From Clostridium sp. UBA4108 (GTDB taxonomy: Bacteria > Bacillota > Clostridia > Clostridiales > Clostridiaceae), in the NCBI GenBank assembly GCA_002381695.1, contig DFXM01000016.1, forward strand, positions 63,820 to 76,415: a stretch of DNA of 12,596 nt, read 5' to 3'. The stretch's first letter is position 1, and each line of letters begins with the position of its first letter. The notes beneath the pieces are model-generated. The model did no database searches. It saw only the letters and a program-made list of their open reading frames with translations, and was not told where the DNA came from. The translations under genes and the position numbers were made by a program. Shown one piece after another: positions 1 through 6,465 of this stretch.

Positions 1-60
1 ACTAAGTCTCTATTCAAGTAAATCTAAGATTTCTGCAAATGGTATTCACAGGAATAATAT

Positions 61-130
61 AAAGTTCAATTTAAATAGATTATAAAAATGCCTATTTGTA
101 TTATATAGTTTCATTATTACAATCTATATA
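61..130 (-). repeat. Left arm of a ~70-bp imperfect inverted repeat
   Basis: The reverse complement of this stretch aligns without gaps to 3026-3095; I count 11 mismatches in 70 positions (about 84% identity). The two arms enclose roughly 2.9 kb carrying the DJ-1, WYL and unknown membrane-protein genes. The right arm lies just upstream of the HAD gene, so the repeat may be a duplicated promoter/leader region or the end of a small mobile element. No transposase or target-site duplication was seen. Confidence 0.65.
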
Positions 131-198
131 TTATACGATCACCATATAGTCTTGATAGTATTAAAGGTTTCAAACCACTATTTTGTGAAATATACTGC

Positions 199-269
199 AA
201 TTCTCATTATGAAATAGCCAATAAATTTATAATTTTTTTATTTATTGGCTTATTGTTATAATGAGAATT
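199..269. terminator. Large two-part hairpin after the DJ-1 gene
   Basis: An outer perfect 12-bp stem (199-210 with 258-269, AATTCTCATTAT) and an inner perfect 11-bp stem (216-226 with 240-250, AGCCAATAAAT) are separated by unpaired bases. The hairpin begins three bases beyond the stop codon of the minus-strand DJ-1 gene, so it is placed to end that transcript. There is no clear U-run after the stem on the minus strand, so it could instead be an mRNA-stabilising hairpin or a small repeat. The rest of 1-272 shows no gene. Confidence 0.5.
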
Positions 270-272
270 AGG

Positions 273-899
273 TTAAATACTCTGTGATATAAGCTCTGTG
301 TAATATTTAGGGTCGCCAGTAGAATAATACTTGTACCATAATTCAATAATCTCACAAGAGAAAACATTCAAATATTGTATAATGTGTTTTGCCCATAACA
401 AACCTCCTGCTGAACTTGCTGTTATTAAATTACTGTCAACAAAAGATGGTGAATCAACATATAGCTCTTTGCCATTATATTGTTTTGAGAATAATGTTAG
501 GTAATCTAAAGAATTGCTTGTGTGCTTGAACTTATTTAAAACCTTTAAGTCAGCCAAAGTGAGTGTAGCACCACATATTGCCCCTACAAGAATCCCCTTA
601 TCTAAATATGATAAGGCTTTTTGTAAAATTTGATTATTTTCCTCACTGTTCCATGTTTCTGCACCAGGCAAAAGCAAGGCAACAATATTATTTTCGTCTA
701 TTTCTTCTAATAAACAGTCTGGAGTGATAGTTAGTCCGCCAATTGTTTGTACTGGATTCTTACTACTGCCAACGGTTTTGATTATAAACTCTCTATTCTG
801 TTTTTTTAACATGGATTCCATACTAATAGCTTGTAGGATATAACCTACTTCCCATTCAGCCATAGATTCTAAAATGTAAAGATATATAATTTTCTTCAT
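273..899 (-). CDS. DJ-1/PfpI family protein (type 1 glutamine amidotransferase-like)
   Basis: A 208-residue protein, the usual size for a single-domain DJ-1/PfpI member, presumably cytoplasmic since no signal peptide or membrane segment is seen. Visible features are an acidic residue near the N-terminus (MAEWEVG, around Glu17), the LPGAETW turn at 77-83, and the nucleophile-elbow motif GAICGAT with the likely reactive Cys109. The family includes glyoxalases, chaperones, proteases and stress proteins, and the substrate cannot be read from sequence. The start is supported by GGAGGA five bases upstream. The gene lies 53 bp downstream of the WYL regulator in the same direction, so that regulator is the obvious candidate to control it. 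A hairpin terminator lies between the two, and a TATAAT-like box (929-934) without a good -35 may give the gene its own promoter. Confidence 0.88.
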   Translation of the reverse strand: MKKIIYLYILESMAEWEVGYILQAISMESMLKKQNREFIIKTVGSSKNPVQTIGGLTITPDCLLEEIDENNIVALLLPGAETWNSEENNQILQKALSYLDKGILVGAICGATLTLADLKVLNKFKHTSNSLDYLTLFSKQYNGKELYVDSPSFVDSNLITASSAGGLLWAKHIIQYLNVFSCEIIELWYKYYSTGDPKYYTELISQSI

Positions 900-936
900 T
901 TTATTCCTCCTTAAATTAATCTAAAAACATTATACT

Positions 937-967
937 ATAAAAACAGTGACACCTATATGTCACTGTT
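937..967 (-). terminator. Terminator of the WYL regulator gene
   Basis: A perfect 10-bp stem, AACAGTGACA (942-951) with TGTCACTGTT (958-967), has a 6-nt loop and is followed on the minus strand by five U residues. It overlaps the stop codon of the WYL gene (953-955) and separates it from the DJ-1 gene. Confidence 0.75.
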
Positions 968-1882
968 CTCATAATTCTTTATTAAAGTATTTTTCAAATG
1001 TTCCTTAATTCTTTGTTGATAGGATAAGGGCGAAAGAACTTTTATTTTTTCTCCAAAACCTAAAATAATAGAAAACATAATAAAGTCGTTTTCTTTTATA
1101 ACAACCTTTTTAACTATAGATGTTTCTAATACATTGATAACATCACCCAAAAAATATTCATTAATTAGAGTTTCAATTTCTTTGGAATATTCAATAGTAA
1201 CACTTATATTGTGCTTATCTCTTTTTTCTTCATACTCATCAAGCAATTTTGCTACATCATAATCATTAATAAAATACTCCTTACTTATTTCTAAATTACT
1301 CATTCTGACTAACTTAAACATACGGAAATCATTTTTATCTAAATCATATCCAAAAGCATACCAAGAGTACCATTTATAGAAGACGTGTATGATATTGCAT
1401 TTAACCATTCGAGTATCACTATTGAGGTTAGTATAGTGAAATAAAACTGTTTTATTACGTTGAATAGCTTCTTTTAACATAGAAACATAGGAAACTATCC
1501 CTCTGTTTTCGTTTACTATAGAAAAATCAATATTTAGTGCATGGTTATTATTTTTATCAGAGTATATATGCCTTACCTTTTCATAGGTTTCATTCACTTT
1601 TCTTTCGCCATAAACACTTTTCAAACTTTGTAGAGCAAGTAGAATATATTCAGAATTGGCTTCATCAATTATTTTTTCATTTAATTTGTAATCTCGATTA
1701 ATTGAATAACCACCTTTAGAACCAATTTCAGAATAAATAGGAATCCCTGCTAATGTTAATGTGTCTATGTCACGAATAATCGTTCTCCGAGAAACATTAA
1801 AATGTTCAGCTAAGTTATTTGCAGTAACATTATCTCTGTTTATTATATAAAACAATATTCCTAACAGTCTTTCAATCTTCAT
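953..1882 (-). CDS. YafY/WYL-domain transcriptional regulator (HTH_11 + WYL)
   Basis: A cytoplasmic DNA-binding protein of about 309 residues. The N-terminus is a winged helix of the DeoR/HTH_11 type, residues ~4-58, with recognition-helix sequence NNLAEHFNVSRRTIIRDIDTL. A linker leads to a WYL domain at roughly 135-210, where KWYSWYAFGYDLDKNDFRMF matches the family's WYL-type ligand-binding core, followed by a C-terminal WCX-like part. Two ATG codons stand in tandem (1885 and 1882); GAGGTG lies only two bases from the first and five from the second, so I prefer the second. A good sigma-A promoter lies upstream (1910-1938). WYL regulators often sense small molecules or nucleic acid and act on neighbouring genes; the downstream DJ-1 gene is the likely target (inference). 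Confidence 0.9.
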   Translation of the reverse strand: MKIERLLGILFYIINRDNVTANNLAEHFNVSRRTIIRDIDTLTLAGIPIYSEIGSKGGYSINRDYKLNEKIIDEANSEYILLALQSLKSVYGERKVNETYEKVRHIYSDKNNNHALNIDFSIVNENRGIVSYVSMLKEAIQRNKTVLFHYTNLNSDTRMVKCNIIHVFYKWYSWYAFGYDLDKNDFRMFKLVRMSNLEISKEYFINDYDVAKLLDEYEEKRDKHNISVTIEYSKEIETLINEYFLGDVINVLETSIVKKVVIKENDFIMFSIILGFGEKIKVLSPLSYQQRIKEHLKNTLIKNYENSDI

Positions 1883-1909
1883 CATCTCACCTCAATTCAA
1901 TATATTTAG

Positions 1910-1938
1910 ATTTTATAGTGTTACTCCACAGATGGCAA
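1910..1938 (-). promoter_or_regulatory. Sigma-A-type promoter for the WYL regulator
   Basis: On the minus strand, TTGCCA (1933-1938) is separated by exactly 17 bp from TAAAAT (1910-1915); each box is one mismatch from consensus. It precedes the WYL start by about 28 bp. Confidence 0.65.
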
Positions 1939-1998
1939 CGAATTTCATTAAATTGGAACTGCTTATTTACTATTCGTGATTTTCCAATTATAATCTTT

Positions 1999-2040
1999 TA
2001 CCCATTATACATACTTTTCTATGTGTCTATCAAATGGGTA
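1999..2040. other. Hairpin in the WYL-to-membrane-protein gap
   Basis: TACCCATT (1999-2006) pairs perfectly with AATGGGTA (2033-2040), with an inner ACATA/TATGT stem (2009-2013 with 2020-2024). No U-run follows. It lies in the 395-bp gap 1883-2277, in which I see no intact gene. The plus-strand frame 2106-2237 reads like a short decayed coding stretch but cannot be assigned. Confidence 0.4.
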
Positions 2041-2236
2041 TACTCCAAATCTTTATTAATGTATCTAGTACAACAGATTATTTGAAACTTTATGTAACTA
2101 AAGAATAGGAAGCAAAATTTTATATAATATATAAAAGAGTATATGTCGATGATTTTATTAGGTATCAATGGCAAAAATGGAGTGCTGGATATTCTAAAAT
2201 CCATATGTCTGCTGTTGCTTCTGCTAAAAGAGTATA

Positions 2237-2290
2237 AAAAAATAAGTGACTATGTCAAAATTTTTATTTTAACATAGTCACTTATTTTTT
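2237..2290. terminator. Bidirectional terminator overlapping a stop codon
   Basis: A perfect 19-bp inverted repeat (2237-2255 with 2272-2290) starts with six A and ends with six T, so each strand yields a strong stem followed by a U-run. The loop has a further AAAAT/ATTTT pairing. The stop codon of the minus-strand gene at 2278 lies inside the stem. It serves that gene and could stop anything arriving from the left on the plus strand. Confidence 0.85.
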
Positions 2291-2715
2291 ATTTCTACAT
2301 TTATAAATGTAGGCACATCTGAAATTTTTGAATAGACATTAATATTATTCATGTTTTTATCCTTAAAATAAATAACTTCATTATTTTTCAAAACCCCTTT
2401 AATAATAAAATCATTTATCTCATTCTCACCTTTTAAGGAATAAACGTTTTCGCTTACTTCATTATAATCTCCTTTATCTAATACTTTAAATTGAATATAA
2501 TGATAAAATTTATCTTTTTCAAATACAAAATACTCTGATTCACCCATGCTTTGCCCCTGCATCATATAAGTCCCATATAGTCTATTTTCATATTTGCCCA
2601 ATTTATTTAGCATATTTATATTCCAAGAAATAGATAAAATTAAAAAAAGTAATAAAATAAGTATAGAATAATGATTAATAACAAACATTTTAGTTTTATA
2701 AATAATATTTTTCAT
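2278..2715 (-). CDS. Small membrane-anchored extracytoplasmic protein, unknown function
   Basis: I do not recognise this 145-residue protein. It has one strongly hydrophobic segment at about residues 15-34 preceded by a Lys-rich start (MKNIIYKTK), which fits an N-in signal anchor or uncleaved signal peptide; no lipobox cysteine is seen. The remaining ~110 residues are polar with alternating aromatic/charged stretches (EYFVFEKDKFYHYIQF), suggesting a beta-rich domain outside the membrane. The start is supported by GGAGGT five bases upstream and the end by a strong terminator. Upstream (2799-2876) lies a diverged copy of the segment that also precedes the small nucleotidyltransferase genes at 9395 and 10696. 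The gene is probably real given its RBS and terminator; function is unassigned. Confidence 0.75.
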   Translation of the reverse strand: MKNIIYKTKMFVINHYSILILLLFLILSISWNINMLNKLGKYENRLYGTYMMQGQSMGESEYFVFEKDKFYHYIQFKVLDKGDYNEVSENVYSLKGENEINDFIIKGVLKNNEVIYFKDKNMNNINVYSKISDVPTFINVEIKNK

Positions 2716-2798
2716 ATAATACCTCCTTTTTATTTAATATAAATATATTAAATAATTATAATCATTTTTTTAAATTTAACATGAAACTTCGTATTTAT

Positions 2799-2876
2799 AA
2801 AGTTATTTTTATGTAAATATTTCCCAAGAAATATCATGTTTGATATCTCATATATAAATAATTGAATTTATCTCTC
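2799..2876 (-). repeat. Diverged third copy of the leader repeat
   Basis: This 78-bp stretch aligns without gaps to 11130-11207 with 16 mismatches by my count (about 79%), and more loosely to about 2890. In all three copies the repeat lies upstream of a short minus-strand gene. The GCCTCCATA hairpin present in the other two copies is not preserved here. The surrounding gap 2716-3128 (413 bp) holds this repeat, a piece resembling the left inverted-repeat arm (2891-2921), a possible nucleotidyltransferase 3'-end remnant (2931-2965) and the right inverted-repeat arm. Confidence 0.65.
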
Positions 2877-3025
2877 GATAGGAATAGCGGTATGGTCAAT
2901 TAATATATAGATTGTAATAATTTAGAAACTTAATTACGACTTATACAACTCATCTCTCAAAATCTATAAACAAATTATACCATATGTGTTATAATATTCT
3001 ATACATTTATTGTGATTAAAAATTG

Positions 3026-3095
3026 TATATAAGTTTCAATAATGAAACTACATAATACAAATAGATATTCTTATAATTTATTTAAATTGAACAGT
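3026..3095 (+). repeat. Right arm of the ~70-bp imperfect inverted repeat
   Basis: It matches the reverse complement of 61-130 at about 84%. Within it lies a perfect palindrome, GTTTCA-ATAA-TGAAAC (3033-3048), whose left half is not preserved in the other arm. It ends 33 bp before the HAD gene start and may contain that gene's promoter (a TATAAT occurs at 3071-3076 but with no convincing -35). Confidence 0.65.
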
Positions 3096-3128
3096 AATAA
3101 TTAATCAGTAAATGGAAAGGAGTAATTT

Positions 3129-3605
3129 ATGAAAGTTATATTTCTCGATATAGATGGTGTTCTTAACACTGAAGAATCTTGGGACAACAATGAAAATGAG
3201 ATAATTGACAGAAATAATGTGAAGATTTTTAAAAGTGTAATTGACCAAACCGGAGCAGTTGTTGTTATGTCCTCTGGCTGGAGATTATGGTTTGACGAAA
3301 ATATGATGCCTGAAGATGGATATTCTCAATATTTATATGATATTTTATGTGAGTTTAACATAAAATTATTTGGGAAAACACCTGATTTTAGTACCGCGGA
3401 AATCCGGACTAGAAAGACCTTCAGTCATGTAAAGGCCAAGGAGATTATTGCGTGGTTAAATGAACATGAAACCGTTGATAAGTATATTGTATTAGATGAT
3501 TTAGATTTAAAGAATGAAGAAATTAATTCACATTTAGTTAGAACAAATCCTCAGTTTGGCATTACTGAAGATGATGCACAGCGTATAATTGAAATGCTTA
3601 ACTAA
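3129..3605 (+). CDS. Small HAD-superfamily phosphatase-like protein
   Basis: A 158-residue cytoplasmic protein with the haloacid dehalogenase fold signatures: motif I FLDIDGVLNT with Asp7 (nucleophile) and Asp9, motif II MSSGWR with Ser48/Ser49, a candidate motif III Lys in the 95-104 segment, and motif IV VLDDLD with Asp123/Asp124. The DIDGVLNT start and SSGWR motif resemble the compact HAD group found alone and attached to RNA-repair proteins (HAD domain of the 'Swiss Army Knife' type, PF18143), though the substrate is unknown. AAAGGAG lies six bases before the ATG. The membrane-protein gene follows after 75 bp without an evident terminator, so the two may be co-transcribed. The right arm of the inverted repeat lies directly upstream. 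Confidence 0.85.
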   Translation: MKVIFLDIDGVLNTEESWDNNENEIIDRNNVKIFKSVIDQTGAVVVMSSGWRLWFDENMMPEDGYSQYLYDILCEFNIKLFGKTPDFSTAEIRTRKTFSHVKAKEIIAWLNEHETVDKYIVLDDLDLKNEEINSHLVRTNPQFGITEDDAQRIIEMLN

Positions 3606-3680
3606 TAAAAATTCAAGTGCTTATGAGTGCAAATAAAAAGAATACGCTAAAATATTTTCTGATTTAGGGAGGGTTTAGTC

Positions 3681-4109
3681 ATGGGAAAAGAGTATATCAC
3701 GAAATCATATAGACTTTTTATAATGTGGGCAGTTGGATTTTTGGCCTTGCTGATAGCTGTGAGTATTCTAGCATCAACATATTTTTCAGAAGTTACAATA
3801 GCAATTATAGTGAAAATAATTCTACTTCTAACTCTTTTATCTATTTTTATCCTATTTTATATCATATATAAAACAGAGAATATTTACTGGATTAATGGAA
3901 CAAACTATGAAGAAGCAAAGGCTGCAACCAGTGAGAGTCGTAAAAAATTTGCTATGGCTCATTTAAAAGTTTTTTTAAAAGCAACAGCTATTTATGGTGC
4001 TTATTGTATAATAGGTACTATAATTGATACCTCTGCAGTTATAGATACTGTAATTTTCTTGACTCTCAGTATTGGAGCCGCTATAAAAACAATGCCTATC
4101 AAATTATGA
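3681..4109 (+). CDS. Four-helix integral membrane protein, unknown function
   Basis: A 142-residue protein with four predicted membrane helices at about 12-33, 38-63, 97-116 and 119-137. Between helices 2 and 3 is a ~30-residue hydrophilic loop (YWINGTNYEEAKAATSESRKK), which the positive-inside rule places in the cytoplasm along with the N- and C-termini. I cannot assign a family; no transporter motif or catalytic residue is evident. AGGGAGGG lies seven bases before the ATG, which fixes the start. It follows the HAD gene by 75 bp and is closed by the terminator at 4153-4184, so it is probably the last gene of that unit. Whether it functions with the HAD phosphatase is unknown. Confidence 0.75.
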   Translation: MGKEYITKSYRLFIMWAVGFLALLIAVSILASTYFSEVTIAIIVKIILLLTLLSIFILFYIIYKTENIYWINGTNYEEAKAATSESRKKFAMAHLKVFLKATAIYGAYCIIGTIIDTSAVIDTVIFLTLSIGAAIKTMPIKL

Positions 4110-4152
4110 GGATAATCCTTGGCTATGTTTACTGTATAGTTTTCTTATTTGA

Positions 4153-4184
4153 CGACGTATAATTAGATTTACGTCGCTTTTTTT
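4153..4184 (+). terminator. Rho-independent terminator
   Basis: CGACGTA (4153-4159) pairs with TACGTCG (4170-4176) around a 10-nt loop, followed by C and a run of T. It ends the HAD/membrane-protein unit and isolates the XRE-def promoter downstream. Confidence 0.85.
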
Positions 4185-4226
4185 ACTACAAATATTATAA
4201 GATGTATTTCTTTTCTTGTGTATAAG

Positions 4227-4237
4227 GTCAACTTGAC
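4227..4237. promoter_or_regulatory. Candidate operator 1 (GTCAACTTGAC)
   Basis: A perfect palindrome around a central C that overlaps the -35 box of the XRE-def promoter. It shares 8 of 11 positions with the palindrome at 4273-4283 (pattern GTnAACnTnAC). A repressor bound here would block RNA polymerase; the XRE protein encoded just downstream is the obvious candidate. Confidence 0.5.
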
Positions 4238-4261
4238 ATCATTATAGAATATCGCTATGCT
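4233..4261 (+). promoter_or_regulatory. Sigma-A promoter of the XRE-def operon
   Basis: A perfect TTGACA (4233-4238), a 17-bp spacer and TATGCT (4256-4261). Transcription would start near 4268, giving a ~30-nt leader to the XRE start codon. Confidence 0.75.
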
Positions 4262-4272
4262 TTTGATGTAAG

Positions 4273-4283
4273 GTAAACATTAC
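4273..4283. promoter_or_regulatory. Candidate operator 2 (GTAAACATTAC)
   Basis: A palindrome (GTAA-N3-TTAC) just before the XRE Shine-Dalgarno, 46 bp centre to centre from operator 1 and similar to it in 8 of 11 positions. Placement on both sides of the start site suggests autoregulation, though one short palindrome in AT-rich DNA could be chance. Confidence 0.4.
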
Positions 4284-4297
4284 GGAGGTAATTATTA

Positions 4298-4534
4298 ATG
4301 AAAAATAAAATAAAAAAATTTCGTGAATCTCTTGGATTAACCCAAGAACAATTGGGAAAGCTCATAGGAGTCTCAAGACAAGCAATTAATGCCATTGAGA
4401 CAGAAAAATTTGAGCCGTCAATATGGTTAGCTTATGATCTTTGTAAAATATTTAAATGCACAATAGAGGATGTTTTTCTCTTTGAAGAAAGTGAAAGAAA
4501 ATCTAGAGCAGAGCAAAGTAGAGGTGTATTGTAA
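4298..4534 (+). CDS. XRE-family helix-turn-helix regulator
   Basis: A 78-residue Cro/CI-type DNA-binding protein, nearly all HTH. Helices 2 and 3 are in LTQEQLGKLIGVSRQAINAIE (about residues 14-34), with the typical later segment EPSIWLAYDLCKIFKCTIEDVF, as in small single-domain bacterial and phage repressors. The C-terminal tail ERKSRAEQSRGVL is polar and probably disordered. GGAGGT lies eight bases before the ATG. It is the first gene of an operon with the deformylase: its stop codon is directly adjacent to the deformylase ATG, and the deformylase RBS lies within its last codons, so translation is probably coupled. It likely represses its own promoter through the palindromes at 4227 and 4273 (inference). 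Confidence 0.9.
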   Translation: MKNKIKKFRESLGLTQEQLGKLIGVSRQAINAIETEKFEPSIWLAYDLCKIFKCTIEDVFLFEESERKSRAEQSRGVL

Positions 4535-4987
4535 ATGGCATTAAGACAAATTAGATTTTTTGATGATGAAGTATTAAGAAAAAAGAGTAAAGTAGTTAAA
4601 GATGTAAATGATAGAATAAGACAAATATTAAATGATATGGCTGACACTATGTATAATACAGAAAATGGAGGTGGATTAGCAGCCCCACAGATAGGTATAT
4701 TAAAGCAATTAGTAGTAATTGATATGGGACAGGGGCTTATAAAATTAGTTAATCCTAAGATAATTAAGACAGAAGGAATTCAAGAAGTTATAGAAGGATG
4801 CTTAAGCATTCCTGATAAATGGGGAAAATTAAAAAGGCCTGCAAAGGTAGTGGTGCAGGCTTTAGATGAAAACGGTGAAGAAATTATATTAACAGGTACC
4901 GGTGATTTAGCTAAATGTTTTTGTCATGAAATAGATCATTTAGAGGGTATACTGTTTACTGATTTAGTCACTGAATATATTAAATAA
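4535..4987 (+). CDS. def: Peptide deformylase (stand-alone copy)
   Basis: A cytosolic metalloenzyme that removes the formyl group from the N-terminal methionine of new proteins. All three hallmark motifs are present in this 150-residue protein: motif 1 GGGLAAPQ (45-52), motif 2 EGCLS (87-91, metal ligand Cys89) and motif 3 HEIDH (131-135, metal ligands His131 and His135, catalytic Glu132). Size and motifs fit an active, short Firmicute-type enzyme. GAGGTG eight bases before the ATG lies inside the end of the XRE gene. The usual neighbours of the housekeeping gene (fmt, priA, rsmB) are absent, and it is paired with a repressor instead, so this may be an additional, conditionally expressed copy, for example for tolerance to deformylase inhibitors. 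That role is inference, as the rest of the genome is not visible. Confidence 0.95.
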   Translation: MALRQIRFFDDEVLRKKSKVVKDVNDRIRQILNDMADTMYNTENGGGLAAPQIGILKQLVVIDMGQGLIKLVNPKIIKTEGIQEVIEGCLSIPDKWGKLKRPAKVVVQALDENGEEIILTGTGDLAKCFCHEIDHLEGILFTDLVTEYIK

Positions 4988-5029
4988 TTAATTCCAATTT
5001 AATTCAAATTACAAAATATTCATTCATTC

Positions 5030-5087
5030 GGAAGTGCTTGTAAGTGTCTCCACTAATTACTCGAAAATTGTGTCGAATCTCACTTCC
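5030..5087. promoter_or_regulatory. Inverted repeat in the leader region of sstT
   Basis: GGAAGTG (5030-5036) pairs with CACTTCC (5081-5087), enclosing a direct repeat of AAGTG and a TCGA...TCGA element. It lies ~110 bp before the sstT start in the 212-bp def-sstT gap. It may be the def terminator (no U-run is seen) or a regulatory leader; no known riboswitch class is recognised. I could not choose an sstT promoter with confidence. Confidence 0.3.
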
Positions 5088-5199
5088 CATGAGTTGAAAT
5101 TTATGATAAACTTATTTTTACAAAAGAATCTCTTATTAACTCATCTAAAATAACTATGCACTATCTACTTTTTATCTTACATTATAGGAGGAAAAAATT

Positions 5200-6432
5200 A
5201 TGAGAAAACTAATGAAAAAATGGAATCAATTAAGTTTAGTAAAACAAATAATTATAGGCTTAATCATTGGTATTATATTGGCCGTGACCATTCCTGAGGT
5301 AGCAAAGCCAGTGGCAATTTTCGGCTCTTTATTTGTAGGTGCTCTAAAAGCCATTGCACCTATACTAGTATTATTTTTAGTAATGGGGGCCATCTCCCAA
5401 CATAAGAGTGGCCATGAAACCAATATGAAAACCGTTATCCTTCTTTATCTTTTAGGAACATTCTTAGCTGGATTTGTAGCCGTTGTTGCAAGTTTTATAT
5501 TTCCGGTAAATCTAACCCTTGTAGCAGGTACTGAAAACATTACACCTCCTGGCGGTGTGGTGGAAGTTCTTAGAGCATTACTTCTAAACCTAGTTGACAA
5601 CCCAGTAAAGGCACTTTTCAATGCAAACTATCTCGGCATATTGGCTTGGGCAGTACTTCTTGGCTTTGCTTTAAAAAATGCAGCTGGTTCTACAAAATTG
5701 ATGATTTCTAATTTTTCTGATGCAATATCTAAAATGGTTGTATGGATTATAAACTTTGCACCCCTAGGAATCATGGGCCTTGTAATTGATACTATTGTTA
5801 CAAGCGGAATATCTTCACTACTCAGCTATGGAAAATTACTTTTACTTCTACTTGGTTCTATGGCCTTTGTAGCTCTTGTTGTAAATCCAATCATGGTGTA
5901 CGTATATATTCGTCAAAACCCATATCCACTTGTATTTAAATGCTTAAGAGAAAGCGGTATTACAGCATTCTTTACACGTAGCTCCGCAGCTAACATTCCT
6001 GTAAATATGAGTTTGTGTGAAGACCTAGGTTTAGATAAAGATACTTATTCAGTATCAATTCCATTGGGTGCTACCATCAACATGGGTGGTGCAGCTATTA
6101 CCATTTCTGTTTTAACCCTTGCAGCTGTTCATACCCTTGGTATTCAAGTGGATATTGGTACCGCAATAATCCTTAGCGTGCTTGCTGCTGTAAGTGCTTG
6201 CGGTGCTTCAGGAGTTGCTGGTGGTTCATTATTACTTATTCCTCTAGCATGTAGCTTATTTGGAGTTCCAAATGACATTGCTATGCAGGTAGTTGGTGTA
6301 GGCTTTATCGTAGGTGTTGTACAAGACTCTGCAGAAACTGCACTTAACTCATCCACAGATGCACTTTTCACAGCCACAGCTGAATTTGGTAAGTGGCGTA
6401 AAGAAGGTAAAAAAATCAGTATACCTAAATAG
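5200..6432 (+). CDS. sstT: Serine/threonine:Na+ symporter SstT
   Basis: A 410-residue inner-membrane transporter of the dicarboxylate/amino acid:cation symporter (DAACS, SLC1-like) family that takes up serine and threonine with sodium. Family signatures are visible in order: hydrophobic N-terminal helices from residue ~14; TRSSAANIP at 259-267, the hairpin-1 serine-rich motif typical of SstT; GATINMGGAAI at 290-300, corresponding to the NMDGT cation-site motif; GASGVAGG at 335-342 (hairpin 2); and QDSAETALNSSTD at 375-387 (last transmembrane helix). Length equals that of characterised SstT. AGGAGG eight bases upstream fixes the start. It appears monocistronic, with its own strong terminator. 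Its coding sequence looks less AT-biased than the flanking genes, consistent with a conserved, well-expressed protein. Confidence 0.95.
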   Translation: MRKLMKKWNQLSLVKQIIIGLIIGIILAVTIPEVAKPVAIFGSLFVGALKAIAPILVLFLVMGAISQHKSGHETNMKTVILLYLLGTFLAGFVAVVASFIFPVNLTLVAGTENITPPGGVVEVLRALLLNLVDNPVKALFNANYLGILAWAVLLGFALKNAAGSTKLMISNFSDAISKMVVWIINFAPLGIMGLVIDTIVTSGISSLLSYGKLLLLLLGSMAFVALVVNPIMVYVYIRQNPYPLVFKCLRESGITAFFTRSSAANIPVNMSLCEDLGLDKDTYSVSIPLGATINMGGAAITISVLTLAAVHTLGIQVDIGTAIILSVLAAVSACGASGVAGGSLLLIPLACSLFGVPNDIAMQVVGVGFIVGVVQDSAETALNSSTDALFTATAEFGKWRKEGKKISIPK

Positions 6433-6465
6433 AAGTTAAATCATGGTGTAGTTTTTACACTTATT

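Noticed and set aside
2019..2204. 61-codon minus-strand open frame rich in Ile and Phe
   Set aside because: No ribosome binding site, low-complexity composition of an AT-rich shadow, and overlap with a hairpin. Not supported as a gene.
2143..2277. 44-codon plus-strand frame beginning MSMILLGING
   Set aside because: No Shine-Dalgarno sequence, and its end runs through the bidirectional terminator. The alternative plus-strand frame ending at 2237 (QWQKWSAGYSKIH) was considered as a Lactococcin-972-like remnant, but the match is too weak to claim.
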